Shown here: positions 24,461-34,254 of the stretch, in pieces
Numbering within the stretch: position 1 is the stretch's first letter
Layout: each line of letters begins with the position of its first letter
Source: Alkalinema sp. FACHB-956
GTDB lineage: Bacteria > Cyanobacteriota > Cyanobacteriia > Leptolyngbyales > Leptolyngbyaceae
Assembly: GCF_014697025.1 (NCBI RefSeq)
Contig: NZ_JACJRC010000001.1
Location: 744,001-808,000, forward strand
Direction: 5' to 3'
Length of the DNA: 64,000 nt
Made by a program: the position numbers and the translations under genes
The notes under the pieces: model-generated
What the model was told of the DNA's origin: nothing
Database searches by the model: none
What the model saw: only the letters and a program-made list of their open reading frames with translations

Positions 24461-27400
24461 TTACCAAGGATTCCCCACGAGGGTGAAGGCCGCCCAATAG
24501 TAAGGATGCTTGAAGGTGCGATCGACCCCTTGCCCCACATTGGGGGGTAGCGGAATCGGTTTATCAAACACAGGCGTATACAATGCGCCTTGGTTAATCC
24601 GCACATCGCCCCGAATCAACGCCATTTGGGATTGCCGGAGGGCTTCGGCTTTAATCTTGACCTGCGGCTGTTCCAATTGCCGATAGACTTCCGTCATCAA
24701 GGCTAAGGTGCCTTCATCATCTACATACCAGAGGCTAGCCAGGGCGGATTTCACCCCTGCTTGGGTCGCCAGTCCCGCAAAGCCTAATTCTGCTTCATCA
24801 TCGCCAACAGCCATGCGACAGGCACTCAGCACCAATAATTCCAAGGGTGGGTCATGGAGTTTCAGATCGCGAATTTGGTTAAGTTGTAATTTATGATTCC
24901 AGAATTGGATATAGGATTGCTGGGGTTGTCCGGGACGAAATTCTCCATGGGTGGCTAAATGCAAGATGCCAAAGGCGTTGCGGCTCCGTTGTTCCATCAG
25001 ATTGGAGATCGTAAACTGATCGTTCAGTGCCACTTGGCCGTTTTGCCATTCCTGACTAATTAAACTGAGTTCTACAGGTACCGCAGGCAAGGCCGGTTGA
25101 TCGGTAAATTGGGATGCCCCCATGGCAAACAGCTTGCTGCCTTTAATATCCCGATAGCGCGTATCCATGAGGGAGAGGCTAGGCGTCATGCCAACGCTGT
25201 AGCGTTCCACCAAGAACCCTTTGCCGTCGTACAGGGCTGAGAGGGGGAGCGATCGCAGCCCAGAATCCATCATGAACAGGAGGTTGTTAATGTTCCGCTG
25301 CTGGAACTCCGCTTCCATTGGAGCCACAAACCATTGGTATAACTGTTGTCCGGGTTTGAGGTAATCGTTGCTATCCCGATCGGTCACAGTGGATCTGAAA
25401 GCTTTGGCAACCTGGAGGACTTCCTGACGGGTCACGTTGTAAAGAACTTTGCGGATAGGATTTCCCTTGGCGGTTACAGCAATGATTTCTAAGTTATCCG
25501 TTTCCTGTTTTCCAGAGCATTGTTCACTTCCCCCTAAATTTGTGCAATGACTGAGATCCGGTAGAAAACTAATGTAAACAAAAGCAGGCTTGGCCCCCGT
25601 TTCCTTCTCAATGTTTTGGGCGAGGCTTTGCATATCATCGAGATTCTGAAAATTCGGCTTGCTGGCTTGGCCGTAGTAATTCTGCACCGCTCGGCTAAAC
25701 CGTGCTTCCAGGTTGCCAATGCCCGGATCTAAATACATCGGTGGTGGGGTGGCATCCATGGGCCGTTGAACAAACTCTGGGGGCTTGGGTGGACGCTCTA
25801 AGAGCGGTAAGGAGAAGTTGTTGGGGGGATTCAGGTTGGGTTGGGGGGATTCGATCGGGATCACGATCGGGGCATTGGCAGTAATGAGTTGAATCAGATT
25901 GCTGCCCACACCCTGGGTATAGAAATAGGGGAAAGACTGGCCAATTTCTAACCGATTATCCAGCCCCATCGTAATTTCGCCTGCGGTGCCGTTAATGGCC
26001 GGATTACCAATCTCAAACGGTGTGCTGACATAGCCGCCGTAGTGGCGCAGGGTGATGGTGCCGGGAAGGGTGTCAGCGGCGGTGGAAATGCTGGCGGTAA
26101 ACCCATTACGATCGACAAAGCTATCCGTCGCCCTAAAAAATCGCCCGGTGGTAATGTCTACCGTCCCGCCGTTCTGCTGGCCTTGGGCATTGATGAATCT
26201 CACTACCACATCATTAATCGGATCGAGGAGGACATTGCCGCCATTGCCGAAGTCGGAGTGAGTGTCGATCGCGCCTAGGCTCATGCTAGTCCGGGCATTC
26301 ACCGTAACGTTGCCCCCAGTGACTGCCCCCGTGGCAGTTAAATCACCGCTAGTAATGATGCCATTGGCACTGGTTACCTGAATATTACCTGCCGTTGCAT
26401 TGGCACTGGTTTGAATATTTCCGGTAGTAATATCGCCGGGAGCATTTAATGTGACATTACCTCCACTTCCAAAGCTGGGTGTTGTGTTTAAAGTTCCGGC
26501 TTGTGTGTTAATTGTACTTCCACTGTTGATGAGAATATTTCCACCGTTGGTGGTAATGTCGCGGGTGGTCACTTGACTCCCGGCTAGGTTGACCTCTCCC
26601 CCGGTGGTGACGATCGATTGTCCAAGGTTGAGAGACTGACCTGCGAGTAATGTCACCGATCGTAGTGGACTGATGCCGCCCAGACTTCCTGCAAAACTTA
26701 GACTTCCGTTGGGAGCCTGGGCAGTGAAGATCGCAGGTGCTCTCTGGCCGAATCGCCCATCGATCGTACTCCCAAAAGTCAAGGAACCATTGAGGGATTG
26801 AAGATTGACGGCGGGGAGTCCAATTTGCAAGGTATCGCCGTAGAGTTGGTTTTGGGTCGTGGTGACATCGCTGTAGAGTTGTGTGACGCCAGCGCTATCC
26901 GTGGTGAGACTCCTGGCATTCACCGTTCCGAAGAATTTACTGTTACCACCCGTGTTAACGGTGAGATCCCCGATCGCTTGGACATTGACATCAAAACTAA
27001 TGTCCCCGTTATTGGTACTAGTCAAGATGAGATTGGGATTGCTAATCTGGACAGTTTCTGAATAGGTTTGGGAATTGGTCGTGGTGATATTACCGTTAAT
27101 TTCCGTACTACCGCTGCCTTGGGTGATGAGGCTTTCAGCGCGAATCGTGTTGTTCAGTTGCGTCAGTCCGCTAGTTTGCAAGACCAATTGGCCCAGGGAA
27201 GTTGTTGCACCGATCGGTTGATTAATCGTAATCGGTGCACTGCCTGCATCGATCGTCAAACTATTGGTATCTGGTGTCTGTCCTTCGATCGTACCGTTGA
27301 ATAAAATGGCATTACTGTTACTGTTAAGAAATGAGTTGCCCTGGACAACTACATTACTGCGCAACGTCAGGGGAGCGTTCGTGGTAATGCTGCCGTTGAG

Positions 27401-30313
27401 TAATGTTGTTGCTCCACCGACTAAGTCCAGACTGCCAATTTGGTGATTGCCGTAAAAGGCCGTGGACTGCCGATCGTTGACTTTCAAACTAGCGAGGTTC
27501 AAATCGCCATTGAATGTCACTGTGCCTGCGCTGGAAGAGACTTCCATAAACTCTACGCCGGAGCCTAGATTGCCGGTCATCGTTACCGCATTGCTAGACA
27601 GGGGATTGCTGAGGGGAAACGGAATTTCGGTGCTGGTGTCACGATTGATTTGGGTGGGGGCATTGAAGCGTAGGGGATTGCCGGGGGTAGCGGCACCGGG
27701 CGCAATGCCGATCGTGGGCGCAGACAGTGCGATCGTTCCGCCACTCCCAGCACTCAGATTGCCAGAAGAGAGTGCGGTAATGGCATTGGGGGTGACTGCG
27801 GTTAATTGCAGTAAATTACCAGCGCTAACATTAATATTGCCGCCATTACCTGCGGTGCCTACGGGGGTGACGGATTCGCTGCGGAACTGCCCAGGCAAAG
27901 TGGCGGTATTGCTTGCATTGACAGTAATATTACCGCCATTGCCTGTGTTCCCAGAGGTGAGTGTCGATCGTCGTTGAATTTCCGACCCACTGAGTAATCC
28001 AACCCCTTGAATGGTGACATTGTTGCCAGAAAGCGTGATATTACCGCCATTGCCAGCGCTGACCCCCGAACCGTTTTCAACCGCTGCATGACTGGCAACC
28101 TGTCCCGCTACCCCTGGATCAATCACCACATCCCCATTGCCAGCGGCGATATTAATCGCACCCCCGGAACCAGCGGAACCGGCAAACGATCGAGCTACCG
28201 AAAGTACTGAATTCCCCACAATCGCAATATTGCCATTGCTGTTCGTTGCAGTGATTATGCCACCATTACTAGCAGTTCCGGTTCCTGCACTGGCCGATCG
28301 GGTATTAATTCCACCGCTATCTATCGTAATTGAATTGAATGCATTTAAAGTGATTGCGCCACCATTCCCTGCATTTCCATTAGTTGTTTCAGAAAAGGAG
28401 TCTAGTCCTGAAGTGAAAATGAATCCATTGGCAGCATTAATACTGATAGTCCCGCCATTGCTAGAATTACCGCTCCCGACATTGCGGGAAAAGGCTTGAA
28501 TCTGGTTGGCGGTGATGTTACCCGTGGTGGCTGTTAGGTTGACCGATCCGCCAGGGCCAACGAGTCCAACACTGCCCGTGGCCGAGGCGCGTAGCAGTCC
28601 CAGGTTCAGATCGCCGCTGGTGGCTGTGAGGTTGATATTGCCACTAGCATTGCCAGCATTGGTCGTATCGTAGGGCGCGCTGGCGGTGATAGAGGCCCCG
28701 GATAGGGTGATGCTGCCGCCTTTACTATTAATGCCTTGGGTGGAGATGACCCCTGTGGCTTGGAAATCAACGAGGAGATTATTTAAGGTGGTCGTGACTA
28801 ACCCCGTTCCCGCGATCGTGCCGCCTGCATTGAGGAAGAAAGCAGGGTTGGTGGGATGAACGCTGGGATCGATCGCGTTAATGGTGACGTTGTTATAGGT
28901 AATATCGCCACCCGCAGTCACTTGCAGAGAGGCTCCGATGTAATCCCCAACGCCATAACTCCCGCCCACATTGATAATGGGATCATTCAAACTCAGAAAA
29001 TTGGCTAAGGAACTATCTAGCCTGCGAATTGAGAAGTCTTTCCCCGCTTGGAAATGGGCATCGGTGGAAATGATGCCATCACTGACTAAATTAAGATTAC
29101 CGCCACTTTGAATGGGGAATTGATTATTTCCGGAGGAGTTCAGCACCCAGAGATCGACGCCCCGATCGCCCTGAATCGTTAAATCCCCCCCCGCATTAGC
29201 GAGAAAGGAATAGGGGGCCGTATCTCTGGCTACTACGCTGTTTTTTGCGTGAAGAATTAAGTCCCCACTCGTGTGTAATTGGCTATCCGGAAGCGTTAAC
29301 TGATTCGTTGCCGTAACCGTTGCTTGACCAGCGTTAAGTTGTTTGACAACCACATCACCGGGCGCGATCGCTTGATTGAGATGACTCAGTTTAACCGACC
29401 CATCGGCTTGCAGCGTGACGCCCGTGGCCTGCTGGATATCACCGCCCGTGAGTAACTGCGGTAGGGTGGCTGGGGTGAAGGCGATCGGGGTTGATGCGAG
29501 GGGTTGTAGCTCGAAACCCAACAAACTGCCCGGAGCATTGAGCCGCAGTACCTGATTGCCCGCTACAGAGGCGATCGTCACTTGGCCGCCCGGAGCCGAA
29601 AGCGTGCCACTGCTGAAGACCGTTCCGCCGATTAGCCCGAGGGCTTGTCCCGCATTGACCGCCAGATTCCCCGCATTGACGATCGCGCCCGGTTGACTAA
29701 TGCTGAAGATCAAGCTGCTAGGGTTGCCGTTGAGGTTGGCGTAATCGTTAGTTTGTAAGCTTTTAAATTCAGGATTAAATCCGGCATTCAATCCCGTATT
29801 GCCAAACCCGATTCCCGTCGCGGTGGTGGCTGTAAATGCGCCAGGAACATCTAAGCGTGCATTGGAGCCGAAGACAATCCCCGCTGGATTAATCAGAAAC
29901 AGATTGGCATTGCCCCCGGTGACCTTGAGTAAGCCATCGATGCGGGAGGGATCGCCCCCAGTCACACGGGTCAGGATGTTATGCAGGGTGGGATTGGCGA
30001 GAAAATTGGCAGTTTCGCTGGCATTTAAACCAAAGCGCTGGAAGCTATGGAAAAGGTTGGTGCCATCTCCCGACAGTTGACCCCCCGTGATGTCAATGCG
30101 ATCGCCCTGCCGTTGAAGGATCGTGCCTGTGCCATCATTTGCAGGAACCATGCGGGGAGCGATCGTCTGTCCCTGGGCCGCTTCTTGCAGCGGGGATACC
30201 TGACAGGCCGCGATCGTCAGAGCCATTACCAGAATGCGCCGGGGCACCCCTGTACTGAACCTAAAGACTGTTCGTGAACTAACCTCTGACGTCATAAAAA
30301 TGGCTCTCTGCAA
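24461..30313 (-). CDS. Giant FHA (two-partner secretion) protein fused to a C-terminal CHAT protease domain
   Basis: 1950 residues. A signal-like segment (about 20-50) is followed by a filamentous-haemagglutinin TPS domain (about 55-275, with NLFHSFQRFGL, NILTRVTGG and LINPAGIVFG). The middle, about 280-1480, is Gly/Asn/Thr-rich beta-helix repeat. The last ~300 residues are a CHAT domain, a caspase-like cysteine protease fold: catalytic His about 1789 (HLATHGEF) and Cys about 1832 (VLSACRM). Such fusions are widespread in cyanobacteria with DUF928 and CHASE2-cyclase genes, as here. The TPS domain implies export by a TpsB pore, but no tpsB is in the window. An ATG at 30295 is an alternative start. 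Whether the CHAT part acts outside the cell is not known. Confidence 0.88.
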   Translation of the reverse strand: MQRAIFMTSEVSSRTVFRFSTGVPRRILVMALTIAACQVSPLQEAAQGQTIAPRMVPANDGTGTILQRQGDRIDITGGQLSGDGTNLFHSFQRFGLNASETANFLANPTLHNILTRVTGGDPSRIDGLLKVTGGNANLFLINPAGIVFGSNARLDVPGAFTATTATGIGFGNTGLNAGFNPEFKSLQTNDYANLNGNPSSLIFSISQPGAIVNAGNLAVNAGQALGLIGGTVFSSGTLSAPGGQVTIASVAGNQVLRLNAPGSLLGFELQPLASTPIAFTPATLPQLLTGGDIQQATGVTLQADGSVKLSHLNQAIAPGDVVVKQLNAGQATVTATNQLTLPDSQLHTSGDLILHAKNSVVARDTAPYSFLANAGGDLTIQGDRGVDLWVLNSSGNNQFPIQSGGNLNLVSDGIISTDAHFQAGKDFSIRRLDSSLANFLSLNDPIINVGGSYGVGDYIGASLQVTAGGDITYNNVTINAIDPSVHPTNPAFFLNAGGTIAGTGLVTTTLNNLLVDFQATGVISTQGINSKGGSITLSGASITASAPYDTTNAGNASGNINLTATSGDLNLGLLRASATGSVGLVGPGGSVNLTATTGNITANQIQAFSRNVGSGNSSNGGTISINAANGFIFTSGLDSFSETTNGNAGNGGAITLNAFNSITIDSGGINTRSASAGTGTASNGGIITATNSNGNIAIVGNSVLSVARSFAGSAGSGGAINIAAGNGDVVIDPGVAGQVASHAAVENGSGVSAGNGGNITLSGNNVTIQGVGLLSGSEIQRRSTLTSGNTGNGGNITVNASNTATLPGQFRSESVTPVGTAGNGGNINVSAGNLLQLTAVTPNAITALSSGNLSAGSGGTIALSAPTIGIAPGAATPGNPLRFNAPTQINRDTSTEIPFPLSNPLSSNAVTMTGNLGSGVEFMEVSSSAGTVTFNGDLNLASLKVNDRQSTAFYGNHQIGSLDLVGGATTLLNGSITTNAPLTLRSNVVVQGNSFLNSNSNAILFNGTIEGQTPDTNSLTIDAGSAPITINQPIGATTSLGQLVLQTSGLTQLNNTIRAESLITQGSGSTEINGNITTTNSQTYSETVQISNPNLILTSTNNGDISFDVNVQAIGDLTVNTGGNSKFFGTVNARSLTTDSAGVTQLYSDVTTTQNQLYGDTLQIGLPAVNLQSLNGSLTFGSTIDGRFGQRAPAIFTAQAPNGSLSFAGSLGGISPLRSVTLLAGQSLNLGQSIVTTGGEVNLAGSQVTTRDITTNGGNILINSGSTINTQAGTLNTTPSFGSGGNVTLNAPGDITTGNIQTSANATAGNIQVTSANGIITSGDLTATGAVTGGNVTVNARTSMSLGAIDTHSDFGNGGNVLLDPINDVVVRFINAQGQQNGGTVDITTGRFFRATDSFVDRNGFTASISTAADTLPGTITLRHYGGYVSTPFEIGNPAINGTAGEITMGLDNRLEIGQSFPYFYTQGVGSNLIQLITANAPIVIPIESPQPNLNPPNNFSLPLLERPPKPPEFVQRPMDATPPPMYLDPGIGNLEARFSRAVQNYYGQASKPNFQNLDDMQSLAQNIEKETGAKPAFVYISFLPDLSHCTNLGGSEQCSGKQETDNLEIIAVTAKGNPIRKVLYNVTRQEVLQVAKAFRSTVTDRDSNDYLKPGQQLYQWFVAPMEAEFQQRNINNLLFMMDSGLRSLPLSALYDGKGFLVERYSVGMTPSLSLMDTRYRDIKGSKLFAMGASQFTDQPALPAVPVELSLISQEWQNGQVALNDQFTISNLMEQRSRNAFGILHLATHGEFRPGQPQQSYIQFWNHKLQLNQIRDLKLHDPPLELLVLSACRMAVGDDEAELGFAGLATQAGVKSALASLWYVDDEGTLALMTEVYRQLEQPQVKIKAEALRQSQMALIRGDVRINQGALYTPVFDKPIPLPPNVGQGVDRTFKHPYYWAAFTLVGNPW

Positions 30314-30645
30314 GGATCCGGGTTTGGGTAGATGGCGGTGGCACTAGGGGCATCTCTAGAGACGATCGCTCCTTTAGAATGCCTCGATCGACCTTGGGAG
30401 TAACGCGGTGTCCGGGGGCGGATTTCGGAGCCCCGTGGGAGGGCTAGGCTTGATCCAAGATTTTCCTGGGTTTGTCAACGATAGAGATCACGGAAACTGA
30501 GTAATCTTCCCCGTGAAATTGTTGAAAAGGGGTCGAAATTTACCGATGTTGCTGCTTTGTTCCCAGGGTCAAAACCGTGGGAATACTGGTTTGGCGATAC
30601 GTCTCAACCGCTACCGTGGAAGGGTCGCTCTCCTCCGTTGTTGCA

Positions 30646-31440
30646 ATGTTTGATCCTATGAATTCATCCCCGCTCCGCCAAACCCGATTCCGCCAAACCC
30701 GATTCTGCCCAAGCCGACTCTACCGAACCACCCGTTTTGCGATCGCGGCGCTGTCTACCCTGGCTCTCCTGGGCGTCAGTACGCCCCTTCCCCTCCATGC
30801 CTCGCCCCTGACCTTCAAAGCTCCCCGCCGGGGCACGCCTCCGGTCACCAACGGTGCGGCTAGCCGGGGCAATAGCTGCGTCAGTCAACCCAAGGAGACT
30901 TTGGCGGCGCTGATGCCTACGGGCAACTTTGGCATGACCACAGCGGCGCAACCGACGCTGTTTGTCTATGTGCCTGCGTCTACAGCTAAGACGATCGAAC
31001 TGATGGTTGAAACCCAAGACGGCAACAAGCGCCTTTACAAACAGGTGTTTCCCGCTCCGGCGACGGCAGGGGTTGTGCGCTTGCAACCGATCGGCGCAGA
31101 TATCCCGGAACTGGCCGTGAATCAGACCTATCGCTGGAAGGTGTCACTGGTGTGCGATCAAGAGGATCGATCGGCGGATATCACAGCGCTCGGCTGGGTA
31201 GAACGGGTGAATCTGCCAACTCAGTTAACGACGAATTTGCCCCAGGCCAATCCCCAACGGCGACCCTATCTCTATGCGGAAGCGGGGCTGTGGCAGGAAA
31301 CGCTCACCAGTCTGGCAGAACTGCAACAGCAACAACCCAATAATGCAGAACTGCGCACGCAATGGGAAAGTGTCTTGCGATCGGCGGGGCTAGAAAAGTT
31401 GAGCCAAGCGCCCTTTGCCCAATGCTGTCAGGCACAGTAG
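30646..31440 (+). CDS. DUF928 exported protein
   Basis: About 264 residues from ATG 30646 (30658 or 30577 are alternatives). A basic N-terminus with a duplicated RQTRF unit leads into a hydrophobic signal segment (FAIAALSTLALLGVSTPLPL), so the protein is probably exported. The body has the DUF928 pattern: LFVYVPA, a YKQVF turn, L-x-x-N-x-x-Y-R-W-K-V-S-L-V-C-D, W-V-E-R-V, and a helical tail with Y-A-E-x-G-L-W-x-E-T-L. DUF928 has no known activity but nearly always lies next to CHAT, FHA or CHASE2 genes in cyanobacteria. It is divergent from the FHA-CHAT gene across about 330 bases that must hold both promoters. Confidence 0.8.
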   Translation: MFDPMNSSPLRQTRFRQTRFCPSRLYRTTRFAIAALSTLALLGVSTPLPLHASPLTFKAPRRGTPPVTNGAASRGNSCVSQPKETLAALMPTGNFGMTTAAQPTLFVYVPASTAKTIELMVETQDGNKRLYKQVFPAPATAGVVRLQPIGADIPELAVNQTYRWKVSLVCDQEDRSADITALGWVERVNLPTQLTTNLPQANPQRRPYLYAEAGLWQETLTSLAELQQQQPNNAELRTQWESVLRSAGLEKLSQAPFAQCCQAQ

Positions 31441-31533
31441 AGGAAGTCTGTGGCAAAGGGAGTCTGTGACAGAGGAAGTCTGTGACAGAGGAAGTCTGTG
31501 ACAGAGGAAGTCTGTGGCAGAAGAAGTCTGTAG
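31441..31533 (+). repeat. 16-bp tandem repeat, six copies
   Basis: AGTCTGTGACAGAGGA and close variants recur every 16 bases at 31445, 31461, 31477, 31493, 31509 and 31525, starting at the DUF928 stop codon. Confidence 0.85.
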
Positions 31534-31614
31534 TGACGCGATCGCAATAGAAATCTATATCAAAACGGTGCTATCCCAGGGAATTGACTCTACTTTTGCT
31601 GGTAATGAGGATTT

Positions 31615-34140
31615 ATGAAGTGTAAGTGGTTGTTAGGGGGCATCCGTTGGAGTGCGATCGGGGGGAGTGCGATCGGACTGGCCGTCGTGGGAACCGTTGT
31701 TGAAACCGTTCTGCCCAACAGTTTGCAGGTCGCGCCCGTCCACGCTCAGGCGGTGGTGTCCGATGGTACGGTGAACACCCTGGTGACGCGATCGGGGAAT
31801 CGTTTCACGATCGACAACGGCACCCCTTCCGGCAACAACCTCTTCCACAGCTTCCAGGAATTCTCCCTGCCCACGGGGGGATCTGTAATTTTCAACAATG
31901 CCCCGACGGTTCAAAACATCTTCAGCCGCGTCACTGGGGGCACGGTTTCCACCATTGATGGCATCATTCAGGCCAATGGCAGCGCTAATCTGTTTCTGCT
32001 CAATCCGGCGGGGATTTTGTTCGGGCCCAATGCGGCGTTAAATATTGGCGGTTCCTTTGTCGGCACCACGGCGCAGTCGATCCAGTTTGCCGATGGTGCA
32101 GTCTTTAGCGCGGGGAATCCTAGCAATCCGCCTTTGCTAACCATGAGTGCACCGATCGGGGTGCAGTTGGGCAGTGACCCTGGTGCCATACAAGTTCAAG
32201 GTAACGGCCATACCCTCACCGCCAAAAACCCCATTTCTGCACCAATTATTGGTGGCCCATCCTCCTCTGGTTTACAAGTTCAATCCGGCAAGACCTTAGC
32301 CCTAGTTGGGGGTTCCCTGGTCTTCACCGGCGGCATTCTCACGGCTCCCCAGGGGCAAATTGAGCTAGGTAGTGTGCGTGACACTCAGGTCAACCTAGTG
32401 CCCAGTGCATCCGGATTCACCTTCACCTATCCCACCAACGCCAAGTTTCAAGATATTCAACTCTCCCAACGATCGCTCATCAATGTCAGCGGAGCCAGTG
32501 CGGGGGCGGTGCAGGTGCAAGGGCAGCACATCCGTTTCGATGGCGGATCATTCATTTGGAGCCAAAATCGGGGTCCCCAGGCCGCTGGAACGATCCGCAT
32601 TCAGGCGTCTGAGGCGTTGCAACTGCAAGGGACAACCCCAAATCTACAAATTCGCAGTGGCCTCGTGGCGGAAACGTTAAGTGCAGGTTCCAGTAGCAAC
32701 CTGTTCATTGCCACGCCCCAACTTGGGATTGAAGGAGGGGCTGTTCTGGTCAGTAGAACCTTTAGCTCTGCGGCAGCGGGGAATGTTCAGGTTCAGGCCC
32801 GCGAGTTAATTCAGGTGAGTGGCGTGTCCTTGCTGGATGCAAGGGTTTTCTCAACGTTGGGATCCCTCACCTTTGGCCATGGTAACTCTGGCAACGTGAC
32901 GCTTTCCTCTCAAAAAGTGGCCGTGCTCGATGGTGCTAATGTCGCTGTTGCAACCTTTGGCCGTGGAACGGGCGGCAATTTAATGGTGAATGCGGACACC
33001 GTTGAAGTGATCGGGATGACGACGGGTGTCCCTAGTTTTCTGGCGAGTGCGTTATCGGCGTCCAGTAATGGCCCAGGGGCGGCGGGCAGCATTCTGATCA
33101 ACACTCGCACTTTAGCCGTAAAAGCGGGAGGACTGCTCTCGGTGGTGGGTCGGGGGACGGGCAATGCGGGGAGTATTGTGGTGAATGCCTCGGAATCTAT
33201 CCATGTCAATGGACAAGGGGCCAATGCACCGAACCCGACTGAGATTCGATCGGCGATCACGGATGATAAAGCGATCAAACAATTTTTGGGATTACCGCTG
33301 AATCTCCTGTCGCAAGGGGAGTCGGGTAGCGTAATTCTCAATACCCCTAGCCTGAGAATTACGGATGGCGCAACTGTGACGGTACGCAATGAGGGCAATG
33401 GCAAAGCCGGTAGTTTGGAAGTCAATGCGGGAGAGATTTGGCTGAATCATCAAGGGAATCTCATCGCGACTACGTTAACGGGAAAAGGTGGGGATATTGT
33501 TCTGAAAACCCATACGTTAGTCCTGCGGCAGGGGAGTGTGATTGCAGCGACAGCCGGGGGCGGTGGCGATGGTGGTAACGTGACGATCCAAGCACCGATT
33601 ATGGTTGGGTTAGACAATAGTGACATCATTGCTAATGCCTTTAAAGGTCGGGGGGGAAATATCACGATCGCAACTCAAGGAATCATCGGGTTAGAATTTC
33701 GCGATACGTTGGTTCCGAGAACGGATCTAACGAATGACATCACGGCAAGCTCACAATTCAATGTCAATGGAACCGTGCAAATTAACAATATTGGGGTTGA
33801 TCCCAATGCTGGCTTAGTTGAACTCCCCGCAACCCTGACCGATGCGAGTCAGACCATTGCAGCGGGATGTCCGACGAATGCAAGCAGTCGTTTTGTGATC
33901 ACGGGACGCGGCGGTGTGCCCGTCAATCCGATGCAGCGCATGCCCAGTCCCATTCATCCTTGGGTTGATCTCCGATCGCCCTCCCCGTCAGGCACGATCG
34001 CGCAAACGCCGACCCCGACCCCCGCGATCGTGCAAGCGACGGCTTGGTATCGCAATCCCCAAACAGGGACGGTTGAATTGGTCGCTGCCAACTCATCCCC
34101 TTCTGCGATACCAGCTTCTTGTGCCCTCGCGTCGAGATAG
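31615..34140 (+). CDS. FHA-domain two-partner secretion exoprotein
   Basis: 841 residues. A signal segment (about 15-45, ending HAQA) precedes a TPS haemagglutination domain (about 47-275: NNLFHSFQEFSL, NIFSRVTGG, LLNPAGILFGP). The rest is a beta-helix of Gly/Ser/Asn-rich repeats. A Pro/Thr-rich tail ends in CALASR. It lacks the CHAT domain of the minus-strand protein at 24461. It would be an adhesin or surface filament, exported by a TpsB partner encoded elsewhere. A GAGG ribosome site lies 4 bases before the ATG. A 15-bp duplication in the signal region encodes SAIGGSAIG. Confidence 0.87.
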   Translation: MKCKWLLGGIRWSAIGGSAIGLAVVGTVVETVLPNSLQVAPVHAQAVVSDGTVNTLVTRSGNRFTIDNGTPSGNNLFHSFQEFSLPTGGSVIFNNAPTVQNIFSRVTGGTVSTIDGIIQANGSANLFLLNPAGILFGPNAALNIGGSFVGTTAQSIQFADGAVFSAGNPSNPPLLTMSAPIGVQLGSDPGAIQVQGNGHTLTAKNPISAPIIGGPSSSGLQVQSGKTLALVGGSLVFTGGILTAPQGQIELGSVRDTQVNLVPSASGFTFTYPTNAKFQDIQLSQRSLINVSGASAGAVQVQGQHIRFDGGSFIWSQNRGPQAAGTIRIQASEALQLQGTTPNLQIRSGLVAETLSAGSSSNLFIATPQLGIEGGAVLVSRTFSSAAAGNVQVQARELIQVSGVSLLDARVFSTLGSLTFGHGNSGNVTLSSQKVAVLDGANVAVATFGRGTGGNLMVNADTVEVIGMTTGVPSFLASALSASSNGPGAAGSILINTRTLAVKAGGLLSVVGRGTGNAGSIVVNASESIHVNGQGANAPNPTEIRSAITDDKAIKQFLGLPLNLLSQGESGSVILNTPSLRITDGATVTVRNEGNGKAGSLEVNAGEIWLNHQGNLIATTLTGKGGDIVLKTHTLVLRQGSVIAATAGGGGDGGNVTIQAPIMVGLDNSDIIANAFKGRGGNITIATQGIIGLEFRDTLVPRTDLTNDITASSQFNVNGTVQINNIGVDPNAGLVELPATLTDASQTIAAGCPTNASSRFVITGRGGVPVNPMQRMPSPIHPWVDLRSPSPSGTIAQTPTPTPAIVQATAWYRNPQTGTVELVAANSSPSAIPASCALASR

Positions 34141-34154
34141 CTTGCGTCATGTGC

Positions 34155-34218
34155 TGAAGTGAGTTTTGACTAAAGTGAGTTTTGACTAAAGTGAGTTTTG
34201 ACTGAAGTGAGTTTTGAC
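34155..34218 (+). repeat. 16-bp tandem repeat, four copies
   Basis: GTGAGTTTTGACTAAA recurs every 16 bases at 34159, 34175, 34191 and 34207, in the 114 bases between the FHA exoprotein and the CHASE2 cyclase. Confidence 0.85.
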
Positions 34219-34254
34219 GGTTTCTTATTGATCCTTTACTGAGTAATATCCACC

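Noticed and set aside
27462-28499. Plus-strand frames opposite the FHA-CHAT gene
   Set aside because: They run against the repetitive beta-helix coding of a 1950-residue protein with intact end domains and have Leu/Pro/Val-rich mirror composition.
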